From Ulota crispa (lineage: Eukaryota > Streptophyta > Bryopsida > Orthotrichales > Orthotrichaceae), in NCBI GenBank assembly GCA_963920765.1, contig OY987248.1:9520539-9584538 (forward strand): a DNA stretch of 64,000 nucleotides, in the 5' to 3' direction. The notes under the pieces are model-generated. The model was not told the DNA's origin, did not search any database, and saw nothing but the letters and a program-made list of their open reading frames with translations. The first letter of the stretch is position 1. Each line of letters starts with the position of its first letter. Positions 36,600-48,722 of this stretch are shown one piece after another. Position numbers and translations under genes: made by a program.

Positions 36600-38234
36600 A
36601 CGAACGCACGGTGACGATTTTCTCGAGATTCCGTCCATGTTCGTCGTCGTCGTCCATCTTCTCGTCGATACTGGAGCCACTCCTGCCTCCTCGCTCGCTC
36701 GCTTGCTGCTGGCCTGCGCCGATGCTTGTGCCTCGCCTTCCACCGACGTAAGCCAGGCGCCATGCTTCTGTCTCCTTCAACGCAACATCACCAACAACAA
36801 CAACAGCGCTGCACGCACGCACCAGCCAAGCTTGCCTAATTTCAACCCTCCTGGTACGCCCGCTCCATCTCTTAACTTATATGCGTTTCGCGGTCGATTT
36901 CAGTTGGTTGGTGTATTCGATAATATACCGGATCGATTCTTACTCCTTTTGCGGTTTATAAGGAACATTGCTTTACTTCCGTGAGGTCATGCCGTAGTAT
37001 TTAGTCTGGAGTGTGCAAGTGAATGAACGCATCACGCGCTGGCTGATTATTTTCTTTCGCTCCTGTTTTTGGCCGAGTTTTGCATCTGCGGTTATGTCGC
37101 CGCGTTTTAATTCTGGAAGAGCTCTTGTTGAACATCATTATTTGGAGTATCACATGTGAAACCTGCTTACTGTTACACGATTTTAGTGAGTGCTTGGATT
37201 TTGTCACCTTTTTGGCTAAGTTTTGCATTTGCGATTATATCGATTCTTCCGCGGCGTCGAATTCTGGTGACGTTTCTGCTGAATATCGGTGTTTTTATTC
37301 TTCTTTTTTATCGGATTATCGCGTGTGAAAGCTTCATGTTGTTATATGATTTTTTTGAGTGTAGCCGAGGTGCTTGGTTCTTGGAGTTCGGGAGGACGTT
37401 AATCTCGATCGCACTGGTGTAAGTTTTTGGTTGTGTTTTGATGCATGCCTTGCGAATGTTATTACATCGACGAAGCGTTCGTACCGGCTAGAGATATCTT
37501 CGAATCGAAATTAGTATGAGCGCGTGTTTGTGTTGGTGCGGATCCCGGTTCGCGCTTCCATTATTAGGGATGCGATTTTTTGAGGGAGCCTTCGAGGTGT
37601 AGAAAATAGGCGGGACTTGTTTGTTCTCCTTGCTAGGGTTTGCCGTGTATTCGATATGAGCAATGGCTGTTTAGCCTGTTCTTCTGTTTTAATTCTCTAG
37701 GGTTTTAAGCTTGAGAAGTGATTTTCTTATGCTATCAGCATTGGATCTATTCTAATGTTTCGTATTTTTGCACCGTGTTCATATTCTTAGAGTTCGTTCC
37801 TTTGGAGGTCGAAGATTTTTCAGTAAATGCACAATTTTTAGATTGAGGCCGACTGCAGCTGTGAGCTTTTTCGGAACTCAGGGTTTAAGGGAATGATTTA
37901 GTTTAGCTGTTCTACTAGGATACTTTTGTGTTTGTAAGCATTGGCAATAGTTTTGGCGCCATATCTGTACCTCGACCCGAATCGAAAATTGCGTTTACCT
38001 CGTGAGATAGGTTTAAGGAAATTCCGACCTTGATGTAATAGAATATTGTTCCAGGGTGCTGTTCATTCTGGCTTGTGCACTTTGATTGTTCCCTGTTGGT
38101 TGGTTGTTGAATTCAGTCAGTTATCAATGTCGACTAAATGCTTCTCCCTGACCGTCATTCAAATTGTGTATGTATTGCAGGAGAAAAAACTGTTTCTTCT
38201 TTATTGAGTGCAGCAAGTGCTTGTATCTTCAGCA
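36600..38234 (+). promoter_or_regulatory. Promoter, 5'UTR exon and leader intron of the CLPTM1 gene
   Basis: A GC-richer stretch (about 36600-36853) precedes a CTG/GTACGC donor at 36854. The next good acceptor is TGTATTGCAG ending at 38180, leaving a 54-bp leader to the ATG at 38235. The 1.3 kb between has intron-like T-rich composition and no continuing frame. The first exon boundaries are inferred; transcript data would decide. Confidence 0.4.
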
Positions 38235-41200
38235 ATGGCGCCTCCCCAGGCGCCTGCTACTGAGGTGGCACAGCCTGGCCAACAACCTCCTGCGCAACAG
38301 AGCTGGACCGGATCACTAGGTGGTTTTGTGCGCATGGCTGTGTTTTGGTACTTCGCGATGCAGATGTTCGGTCCCAAGAAAGTCACGAATCCAGATATGC
38401 TTACTAATAATCTATTTACCAAGGGCGAGGATCTGGTAGCTCTTTATTCCAGCTGAACTTTGCATGTGATACCTGTGTGCTTTGCAGTGAGTGCTATATT
38501 AGTGATGTTCTGGTTATGTTGTAAAGAATTGTAGAACAGCTTGGGTGCTCTACAGTGTTACTTTTCTAGGCACCATGATGTTTAATTGCAAGTTGCTAGG
38601 TCATATACTTTATTGGGGAAATTACAAATAGGGGCGCAAAAAGGAAAAATATTACAAATAGGGGCACAGTTTCAAAATAATTACAAATAGGGGCACAGTT
38701 TCAAAATAATTGCAAATAGGGGCGCAGTTTCAAAACAATTTGTACGTTTTTGTAGATTTTTTTGGTTTGGACATTGGTTGATTCAGAAATATCACATCAA
38801 ATGTTAGCTAACCTCCAAAAAACTTAGTATCTTTCTAAAAATTGCTATCCCCTTTGCTAAAATTTCCTTATTTAGGCTTGATTTGGAGAGGCCTTTAAAA
38901 TATTTGAAAGTTAGCTAACATTTCATGTGATATATCTAAATCAACCAATGTCCAAACCAAAAAAAATTACAAAAACTTACAAATTATTTTGAAATTGCGC
39001 CCCTATTTGTAATTATTTTGAAACTGTGCCCCTATTTGTAATTTTTTTCATTTTTGCGCCCCTATTTGTAATATCCCTTACTTTATTACGTATGAGTCTG
39101 GATATGAGCTTATTAGTGAAAAATCACTTAGAGTATTGGGGTTGGAGGACTTGTTTAATTGAATTTGCACTCACTCTTGACACTCTATTGTAAAATTTTG
39201 TTAATTTTCTCCATATGTAATAGGGACTGATTTCTGGGGATACTTGATTGATGCAGGACTTCTGGGTGTACGTAGCTGAGGAATCAAAATTTAATTTCGC
39301 TAATGACAAGGCCTTAGTATGGCATGAAACAAATATTCCCTACGCTGTTTGGACCCCAGATAGCGTTCGCCAGAAAAAATTCACATATACTCTGTCTGAG
39401 GCAGTTCAACGAAATGGTTCACTATACGCTCATGTGTTTTTTGCAAGATCGGGCTTTTCTCCTGATCCGAAAAGTCCTGAGTACTTGCGTTCAGCTACTT
39501 TTAGCAGACACCACCGTAAGTATTACAAATATCAAAGTCGTGCGTCATCCCTCGTTTCACAAAGCTTTGGTCATGGATTAGTTTTGGTACAATTTTTTTG
39601 GAGGGATGGCTTTTGCATAGTTCTTGAAAGTGTGATAAAACAAAGACGGCCTAAATTCGCATTGGTTTTTGGGTCGTTGTTGGTCAAACAGCATATAGCC
39701 CTGGACATTGGAAAAATCTTGATATTCACGTATCTAATCGAAATGATTATATGCATCTGTTACTCCCCCCCCCCCCCCATCATGCCTTCTATCTTGATAA
39801 ATGATGATATGGAAATCTGTATTGTTGGTTCGGTCAGCAGCATTTTCCAAGTGTGTTTCGAATATAATTTGTGTTCTGTGTCATATTGTTCTTTAAGCAT
39901 TTTACCCTGACTGGCACTAGTGGTTTTTGTTTTTTGGTTGCTTCTTTGTTGCAGCATTTGTTGTCTACCTCCCGAAACCAAAAGTTGATAAACGAAAGAG
40001 TCTGCTCTCAAAGGATGAGAAGGATAATTCTACAGAGGTAAGTTTTGCACTTAGTTAAAAATATAAAGGGGTTGGCTGGGAAGGAGAAGTCACTCTACAG
40101 ATTGCTATGGTATTTTTTTGGCTACCAAATATTGTTTGGGTTGTAGAATTTTTGTTGAAGGACCTAAATGGCTGGCTTTTTTGTTTTTCGATCTTAATGT
40201 TATTGTGTGTGTTACAGCTACTTTTTGAAGTTCAATCAGAAGAAGTGGAAGAGGGTCCTCTTGAATTGGTGTCATTTTTCAAGCCCAATGTGACCATTAA
40301 TTTGGTAGATGACTTCACTAGGTATGTTAATATTTTATTTTTGAGTGACGCTTTTAATATCGAGTTGTTATTTAATGAGTAATTTTTCCTTGATTGTTCA
40401 ACCACTACTAGTATTGAGGTGATGTCTGTGCTCCTTTATTTTAGTTTAATGTGATTGCTACTGTAGTTCAGAAGCATTGTATGTCCAGATCTGGAGTTTC
40501 AGAATTTAGTCAGTAATTCTGTTCTCTTACAGTACGATATTCCAAATTACAGGTACCCAAGAGGTGGGGCCCCACCACATATTGCTGGTCGTATCCACTC
40601 ACACTATTACTTGTGCCTCTACTCAGACTGCATGTCCTCCTCTGTTTGATAGTTTTGACCTTCAGATTACTTCTGTTTCTTATCTTTAAATAATGTTTGG
40701 AAATGACAAAGGTGTGCAATGCAATGGAACTTCAAAGGGATTAGTGAAAGCGAAAATGTCACAAGACACCTCTCCTTAACATGCAATCCCAGACCTGGAT
40801 TTAGATGAAACCAGCGGTGATTATTATCCAACTGTGTTCTTCAACGAGTTTTGGTTGCTGAGGGATAAGCTTATTCCTCTTAATGACACTGTCAAAGAGA
40901 TAGCAGTGAACATGGAGCTTGGTCCAATTAGTCTTACTCGGTGGCAGCTGTATATGCAAATTGATCAATCTTTTCAACTGCACAAGTCATATGGCAGCAT
41001 GATGGATGGTGAAGCTGATGAGCTAAAGGTAATTTTTTCTCGAGGTTATTTCAAAGACTGCAGTGTTCAAGTCGCGCTATATAACATTGCGAATGTTGAA
41101 TTCTAGAATGTTTCAAAGTTTGAGCTTGTGTCTTTTGCTTCTATAATGCACCTACCCTAACATAAGGCACTTTCCATATTTTTGGGGTTTTAGTTACAAT

Positions 41201-42890
41201 ACTTTTTTTATGAACCACTTTTGATCTAGCTTCTTCTTGCTCTGCAGAGGGTCTTTTTGGAAGGAAATCCCTATCTTCTTGGGCTGACAATGTGTGTTTC
41301 GCTCCTCCATACTGTCTTCGACTTTTTGGCTTTTAAGAATGGTAAGCTGGACCCAATAGTGACCATTTTTTGGATGCGGCTATTTGTTTTATTTCTGTGA
41401 TGTGTGATGTTCCGTATGATACTTTTATTGTGTTGAGTTGGAACGTTTTCTGGCGTAAATTTTACTTGTGAATATTTTCTAATTCATCATTTGGCTGGCA
41501 ACCGTGATTGAACATACATGTCATATGCCTCCTTCAATTATATGATGAGATCAACCGTTGTGATACAGACATTCAGTTTTGGAACAAGAATAAATCCATG
41601 GAAGGTTTATCAGCACGGTCTGTTGTAGTCAACTTCGCTTGCCAGTTCATAGTGTTTTTGTACTTGCTGGACAATGAGACTTCGTGGATGATCATCCTCA
41701 GTGCTGGTATGGGTTGCTGCATTGAATTTTGGAAAATCGGGAAGGCTATGCATATAGAGGTATTACCCGCGTGGACTCTTTATCCCTCTATGCTATAGGC
41801 ATTGTAAGAGTCTTGTATGCTGATAGAACAATTCATGTGAAGAAAATGATTATGTAGCTACCGCAGGTCAAAGTGGTTACTTCAGTCATGCGTGTTGTCC
41901 AAACTTTTATGACGAACTCCTAATTCGCTGGCTTGTGATTGATCAGATTGATCGTAGTCGGGGATACCCCATGCTTAAATTCAGCGATCGACAGTCATAC
42001 GCTGGAAATAAGACAAAGGAGTATGACGATTTGGCCATGAAATATCTTTCGTATTTCTTATATCCTCTGGTTGCTGGCTTTGCAATCTACTCACTTATGT
42101 ATGAACGCCACAGAAGCTGGTACTCCTGGGTGTTGGGGTCCCTGACCAGTTGCGTGTACACGTTTGGTAAGTGCCGGGCCACTGTTAATTCACATTTGGT
42201 GTTCTTTCAAAGTGTTTCTAGAACTTGATTGCGTACTACTTTGACTAACGCAGATTATACCTCTTGCTTTATGACTGCATTTGGACAGGTGTTGGTACTG
42301 ACCCGTTGATGTATGCCATATGAATTCAGGGTTCATAATGATGTGTCCACAGCTTTTCATCAATTACAAGTTGCAGTCGGTGGCTCACATGCCTTGGCGA
42401 CAAATGACTTACAAATTCCTCAACACTATCATCGATGACCTGTTTGCTTTTGTGATAAAGATGCCCCTTCTTCATCGCTTATCAGTATTTAGAGATGGTA
42501 AGCGTCCGCGTTCTGTGTCGAAGTGGAGCTTTACTTGTGGTTTATTGAAGCGAATAGGGATGTATGCTGACAAGGCAATTTGTGATGCCTGCAGATATCA
42601 TCTTTCTTATTTACTTGTATCAGCGCTGGGTGTACCCAGTTGACAAGAAGCGTGTCAATGAGTTTGGATTTGGTGGAGACGAGAAGACCCCCGAGGCAGG
42701 GACAGGTCTTCTTGAAGGAACGGATGCTGCACAGGGTGATAGAGCTGGGGAAGATAGGGCAGATGCCCCGAGAGCGGGTATTACTGAGGATTCCGTTAGT
42801 AAGACCGCTGCAGGTATCAAGAGTGGGAAAGGTAGTGCACTAGCGGCAGCAGGTTCAGTGTCTTCGAAAGAAGATAAGAAGAGTTCTTAA
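38235..42890 (+). CDS. CLPTM1-family multi-pass membrane protein
   Basis: Eleven coding exons: 38235-38435, 39257-39515, 39955-40037, 40218-40321, 40553-40587, 40793-41028, 41248-41341, 41569-41759, 41947-42166, 42330-42497, 42595-42890. All are GT-AG with consistent phases, giving 628 residues. Family segments occur in order: MAVFWYFAMQMF (TM, about residues 34-48), PYAVWTPDS, NGSLYAHVFFARSG, KPNVTINLVDDFTRYP, YYPTVFFNEFWLLRDK, GPISLTRWQLYMQIDQS, DIQFWNKNKSMEGLSA, then four or five membrane spans with GFIMMCPQLFINYKL, FLNTIIDDLFAFVIKMP and YLYQRWVYPVDKKRVNEFGFG. The C tail is Gly/Ala/Lys-rich and variable. CLPTM1 proteins reside in the ER; animal relatives act in receptor assembly and glycolipid scrambling, and the plant role is not established. 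Intron 1 (821 bp) contains a foldback MITE. Confidence 0.95.
38615..39078. mobile_element. Foldback MITE with tandem repeats in its arms, in CLPTM1 intron 1
   Basis: 464 bp flanked by a perfect 9-bp duplication TACTTTATT (38606-38614 and 39079-39087), as for Mutator-type elements. Each arm is built from several units of about 29 bp, ATTACAAATAGGGGC followed by CAGTTTCAAAATA: four in the left arm, three in the right. Inner arms also pair (AAATGTTAGCTAAC / GTTAGCTAACATTT). Confidence 0.8.
39767..39778 (+). repeat. Poly-C run in CLPTM1 intron 2
   Basis: Twelve consecutive C bases in an otherwise T-rich intron; a likely spot for length variation or sequencing error. Confidence 0.8.
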
Positions 42891-44622
42891 CCTTTTTATT
42901 GTTTTCTTTGTTTTTGTTCATATTTGAAATCAAACACATGATTATCTTTGGTTCCATTTAGCCGTCTTTATTGTCATACATACCTTTTCCCCCGTATCCA
43001 GCGAGAGCTCCACACTCACAAGTGTGTTGGCCCTGGGCTACTCTGTTGCTCCTAGTGCAGTATCTCGTGATCATGGCCTGTTACAATGTTGACGAAAGTG
43101 TAACCCTGTAGGCATTGTTGAGAGTAGAGGTTGAGCTCATCTACCATAAAATTTGGGTTGTAGGGACATGCTTGTAGTCGTACTGTAGCTTAGGACGGTC
43201 ATTATAGATCATCATTATATTGACAAGTGTGCAAGAATTATGTATTGCTCTGGACAGTGCATTTTGATGTGGAATTTCTACCTTGCCGGTGTTTGTTGAC
43301 GAAATTCATACCTGTTAACTCCTCGAGGATCCTGGGTACTCTAGATTTCAGTCACTTCAAGTGCAGCTTTAACAATAATTCGACCATTAATTTCAAATAG
43401 AAGCTGTATACTAAAATTGAAACTAAAACCCGTAGTTAGTACTAATCATTTTTCTGAGTAGGTAATAATCGAGTCTCAGTTGTTATTATCAATCGATTAT
43501 CTGAATATGTAGTGATCAAACTTTAATAATAAATCGTTAAACCTTTTAAGTTTGATTTAGAGTTGAACATAAATGACATCCATATGATGTTGCAATAAGT
43601 TTGAATTCTCCTACGTTACGGAATTCTTTTTTCAGATGGTTAGGTTGTTTTGAAAGGTAGAATTTGGAAAACCAAATTTGGAAGTGAGATGTATTAGTGG
43701 TTCTTGTATTTTGGAATATTTGTTATGAAGATTTTTGTGGATTTATGTTCAAGAGATGAAGAAGTAACCTAAAAACCCAAGAAAAATTGGATGGATGGAA
43801 ACATTTATAAGAGTCAATTTAAAATATAGTTATAGACCAAGATTTGGCCTTTGCATCCCTTTGTTTTAGCTTTTGGTTGAAAAAAGATTATTTTGCACCT
43901 TACCATATGCTTTTTTCATCATGTTCTATGCATAAATTATAAATTTCCAAAGTGATGAACTCTTTTTAGATTGCTTCAGAATTACCCTTATAATTTATCA
44001 TGTTCAATAAGTGCACAATCAAGGAAGAATCTTTGGTATTATTTTTTAGTACAGATCACAATTGGCTTCTGCTTTCCATGAACCTAATGCTTACACATGT
44101 GAACAACTATTTCTCTTAACCCCCCTAAATGCATGGTTGATCATCATGATTGCCTACTATAGCAGCACTATAGTGGTGTGGCAAGTGCTCAAATATTATA
44201 ATATTAGATTCAAGAGTTGTAAAAGTTAATATTGCATATTAAAGTTATGAAAATGGCAAGAGTGCAATATGGTATCTAACAATGTGTTTTTGAATCTTCT
44301 CACATTTTGAGTTATCTAAAAATATGAATGTATTTGATATTTTGATGAGATTGTTTTTTACATGCCATGATGGATCATGTATCTATGATACACTTCAAAA
44401 AAAGATGAAAAATTACTTTTTTCCTGCGGAATGTTTTTTTTATGGCCAGCGGACAAATCTGCCTAGTCATTTAGGAGAGTATAAATTTCAAAAGTTGATG
44501 CAAGCAATAAATGTGGTTTCATGTCAATCCTATTGAGGAGGTGTCACATGTCTAATCTTACATTCATATTCCATAAAAAGTCATAGAAATTTTCCACAAT
44601 AACTCAAATTTTTTTTTGAAAT
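42891..44622. other. CLPTM1 3'UTR and AT-rich flank
   Basis: The 3'UTR probably ends before about 43300; its poly(A) signal is not certain. From 44130 to 44340 the sequence resembles 63540-63760 (CTATAGTGGTGT, AAGTGCTCA, AATCTTCTCACA, AAAAATATGAATG), a dispersed repeat of unknown type. No gene seen. Confidence 0.45.
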
Positions 44623-44626
44623 TTAA

Positions 44627-46305
44627 CCCCTAAAGGATTGAATGTCCATTTGGGATACAAATGGGATTTTGGGCATGTACCTATGGCTAAACTACTTTGT
44701 ATGATTTTTTGAAATTTTTATGAAAGATGGGGAATTCAAAGATCTATGTGCACTTTTTTTTTTTTCCTTTCATTTTGACATTTTTTGAAGAAGTAAAAAA
44801 TGAATTTCTGAATTTTTTTGGAGATGGGGCAGTCCGGGCAGCCCAAAAACTTTTTTATAATTTACATTTTTTTGAAATAAAAATCTGAAATCGGTTCTTT
44901 GAGTTTACATGTACATGGGAAGATTTGAATCACTCATTTCCAATAAATGAGATGAAAGTTATGAGGACTCTTAGTTAACTAGTAGATATGGCTCTTCTCC
45001 ATAAGAAGTCCCTTATTCCCAACGTGGTTTTATACTAACTTAGGTGAGAATAACATACATTCAGTCATCACCATTGTTGTTGTAAGTGTTTTCTGACATT
45101 TATTTGGGGGCTCCACTACAAATCATGACTCCACTCTTTGAAATGCAAGACTTGCTGAACAAACTTCCGAAGTTACGTGCATATGAAGATAACCAATCAT
45201 CCCTTGTTCATGTCCAGTTTGGAAGAAGGTGTGAGTTTTGGATCCCTCCCCCTAGGTAGGGATCCAAAACTTGGTGATGTGCACATGAAGATAACCAATA
45301 GGGGGCTTCAAACATAAAATCTTGCCTTCGAACTTCTCACCTCATAGGATCTCCGCTCGCTAGTGAAATGTTTTCATTCCCTTGCATGTGCAAAGTTTGA
45401 GACACCCGTGAGTTTGCGGAAATTTCTGCAAAAAAAATTTCAGGGTTTGAGGACGCAAGTGCATGAGCCTTGAGAAGCCACGAAAGTGCGTTTCTAAAGT
45501 TCACTCCTCACATGAATCATGTTAGGAGTGAAGTCCAAAGGTGAGTCACGTCAAGATTCACTAGTGAGTTCACAGAGATGAATCGCGATATGAGTCACCA
45601 AAAAAAGTTGATATTTGAAGCCCCCTAATCATCCCTTGTTCATGTCCAGTTTGGAAAAAGGCGTGAGTTTTGGATCCCTTAGGGATCCAAAACTCACACC
45701 TTCTTCCAAACTGGACATGAACAAGGGATGATTGGTTATCTTCATATGCACGTAACTTCGGAAGTTTGTTCAGCAAGTCTTGCATTTCAAAGAGTGGAGT
45801 CATGATTTGTAGTGGAGCCCCCAAATAAATGTCAGAAAACACTTACAACAACAATGGTGATGACTGAATGTATGTTATTCTCACCTAAGTTAGTATAAAA
45901 CCACGTTGGGAATAAGGGACTTCTTATGGAGAAGAGCCATATCTACTAGTTAACTAAGAGTCCTCATAACTTTCATCTCATTTATTGGAAATGAGTGATT
46001 CAAATCTTCCCATGTACATGTAAACTCAAAGAACCGTTTTCAGATTTTTATTTCAAAAAAATGTAAATTATAAAAAAGTTTTTGGGCTGCCCAGACTACC
46101 CCATCTCCAAAAAAATTCAGAAATTCATTTTTTACTTCTTCAAAAAATGTCAAAATGAAAGGAAAAAAAAAAAAAAAAGTGCACATAGATCTTTGAATTC
46201 CCCATCTTTCATAAAAATTTCAAAAAATCATACAAAGTAGTTTAGCCATAGGTACATGCCCAAAATCCCATTTGTATCCCAAATGGACATTCAATCCTTT
46301 AGGAG
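44627..46305. mobile_element. Giant inverted-repeat TTAA-family element
   Basis: Flanked by TTAA (44623-44626 and 46306-46309), ends CCCCTAAAGGATTGAATGTC and inverted CTCCTAAAGGATTGAATGTC. Arms 44627-45247 and 45681-46305 are near-identical inverted copies of about 620 bp. The 433-bp spacer holds a third, direct partial copy of the arm's inner end (45270-45299 and 45627-45679), split by another element. The outer 350 bp of each arm matches the standard family copies (GGGCATGTACCTATGGCTAA, GGGGAATTCAAAGATCTATG). No transposase. An open frame at 45570-45842 is only arm sequence. Confidence 0.85.
45300..45626. mobile_element. Small element nested in the giant inverted repeat
   Basis: 327 bp with 13-bp inverted ends AGGGGGCTTCAAA / TTTGAAGCCCCCT, flanked by AAT on both sides. 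The uninterrupted target (ACCAATCATCCC) is still visible in both arms of the host element, which confirms insertion and the 3-bp duplication. A 3-bp duplication with G-rich ends is nearest to Harbinger/Tourist MITEs. Confidence 0.7.
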
Positions 46306-46339
46306 TTAATGTGTGTATGAGGAATCCACACAACATTAA

Positions 46340-47077
46340 CCTTTGAGCGCCTGGGCCATTTTCACCAAAATCAGGGATTTGGGAGGCCTACAATTTTGAT
46401 GCATCTTATCTCAGTCAATCATATGATCCACAAAAAATGACCATTGAAAATAGTGGAACACTTACATAGAAAATGGCTTACAAATTTTGGGAACAATTGA
46501 CCATGGGAGATGGGAGATTAAAACAACATGTGAGGGCAAAATCTCATTTTTTGGCAAGTCATTACTATTTAACAATTTTTATAAAATTATATATGCTTTG
46601 GATTCATCTCAATTTTTGTGAGTAGCAAGGTTAGATGTGAATGCATGCACATGCAAATTATTGAAGAATTGACTTCTGTGTAGGTTACATTATGGGGCTT
46701 CAATTTGCTATTGCACGGAAAACAATGATCAACAATTGGTGAGGGTTGCTCTAACCAGGGTTTAAAATATGCTTGAACGATTTCTAGTGAATTTCTAGCT
46801 ACCACAAAGCACATACAAGGAAGCTTGCAATGAGTATTGATCAATTGGAGCTTGTAAGACATTGCTTGCCACCACATCCCAATGGTGTTTCACCCTATTA
46901 AGACTCTTGAGGCACTTGTATAACATTTGGCTTGCCTTATCATTACTCCAATTGCATGAACCACTTGAATACCTTGATAATTGTAGTTTATAGCAAGGTC
47001 AAAAAATTAAGTCTATACCTCAAACATGCATGTGAAATCATGTCAAGACCATTTTGGTCCTCTAGGGCATTCAGGGG
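46340..47077. mobile_element. TTAA-family element, GAGCGCC subtype
   Basis: 738 bp between TTAA at 46336-46339 and 47078-47081. Starts CCTTTGAGCGCCTGGGCC, ends GGTCCTCTAGGGCATTCAGGGG. It lies only 30 bp from the giant inverted repeat. No coding capacity. Confidence 0.6.
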
Positions 47078-47429
47078 TTAAACTTCAAACAACAACGTAG
47101 TTTGGCTTTTGATTTTTGCACTAAGAAACTTAGATGAAATATTTAATGACTATACAAAGTCCAAAAACAATAATTTATATGCAAAACATAGAGATATGTG
47201 CAAAACATTGAGAAATCTTTGTAAAACATTCACAAATACAAGTCTCCCTATATGTCATCATACTACTATAATCACAAATTTACAACCTTTATAATATCAC
47301 ATCTTGAACTCTATACTATCGTATCTCCAATCTTTGTAATATCATCACATAAATACAATTTGAAGACTTAGTGAAATTTTTACTTTACATTCTACCTAAT
47401 ATATAAAAATCCTAATAAAATTATAATAG

Positions 47430-47573
47430 TGCAAGCATAGCATAGCACGTGCCAACTGCTAGTCATACTACTAAAATCACAAAAACCTCAGTAAAATGAC
47501 ATTGGCCTCTATAATATTACACCATAAACATTTTTGATATGTCTGTAGCGTAGCAAACACCAACAGCTAGTAT
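47430..47573 (+). mobile_element. Two Helitron-like 3' termini in tandem
   Basis: ATAGCACGTGCCAACTGCTAG/T ends at 47463 and TAGCAAACACCAACAGCTAG/T ends near 47570. Both have the AGC..CxxxGCC..CTAG form followed by T that plant Helitrons show at their 3' end. The 5' TC ends are not located. Confidence 0.4.
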
Positions 47574-48722
47574 TTAACTAAATATGGACTATTCATGTAT
47601 TTTTATGTACTTTGTGAAATAGAATTGGACTATGCAAAACGCGGGGATTCCTCCAAATGTGTGGACAAAGGAAAGCACAATATCGTGAAAATCTTTGAAT
47701 TTCAAGCTAGAGATTTTTAAAAACCCGACAATTTCTACACATTTCAAGTTTCCACTGGAAGATCTCCAGTTGACTTTGTTTTCTTTTTTGTTGATTATTA
47801 ACTTTCTAAAGTCCATATTTTAGTTAAATACAAAATCAGTTATGCAGACGATTGTCTAGAATGTAATAAACAATCCACATTTAGTTACATGTCATTAAAA
47901 ACTTTGCAAAGATCTAAAGTCAGATATCCTGAACCCTTAGAGTTCTTCAAGAAATCCTCCAATTTCTCAATCTCAAATTGGGCCTCTACAAACAAAGTCA
48001 CCACATGTCAATTGTAAAGTTTCTTTCCCCATTCTAGAATTATGGCATTGCCAATCACATCAACCCACACATGAAAATTCTTCCCCCCCAACCCCCCTTC
48101 CCCTCATTTTGCAATAATTATCTAGATAAGAAATCTAGGATTCTCTTCTCAAAAACCTCTTCACCAGAAATAAACTCGTAGCCGCCACCACCATGAAACC
48201 ATAATCATCTAATTAAGTTGCATCGTTTCAAATGCCAAAAAAAACACACAAAAACTAAAAGAAGTCTTAAGGTAAAACACATCAAAGTTGCTTAACTACG
48301 GTGACTACTGCATTTCTAGTTAAGCGAGTTGGACAAAGAACAAATCGTTTTTCTAGTAAAAGAACCTAAGTTCTGTACAATTGTGCTAAACCGACATTCT
48401 ACACCAGTTCTAAATTAAAACATAAACTATATTAAAACCACACCTGCATCTCATATTTTGACAATTGAAAAACTTGCCAAATCAATTTGAATTGCCGTAA
48501 TTAATGACCCCTTTTGGATCAAATAAAGTAATTTTCAACAATTGCACCATGAATTGCACGTAACTTATAAGAGCTAGCTCCTAAAACTCCCTCCAGCAAC
48601 TCTCATCATATGAAAAAGATTTAGAGTCCAGTTATGACAAAGTAAGCTTATGATCAACCTACAAATGCTAGAGAACTAGACGTTTTAGACTTGGCATTAG
48701 GTTAAATAGGCATTGTAAGAAG
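47574..48722. other. Gene-free stretch
   Basis: AT-rich with nothing recognisable apart from a C-rich run near 48085-48115. It probably includes the 3'UTR of the minus-strand gene that ends at 48723. Confidence 0.4.

Noticed and set aside
36404-36822. Arg-rich minus-strand frames
   Set aside because: Antisense of the GC-rich CLPTM1 5' region and running into a MITE.
36637-36984. 115-codon plus-strand frame as a separate protein
   Set aside because: Crosses the likely 5'UTR donor at 36854; the part beyond reads intron-like sequence and no family matches.
39248-39910. 220-codon open frame
   Set aside because: CLPTM1 exon 2 reading on into intron 2 past a good GTAAGT donor; the family sequence resumes in exon 3.
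45570-45842. 90-codon minus-strand open frame
   Set aside because: Lies within the inverted repeat arm and spacer; it has no protein features and is mirrored in the other arm.
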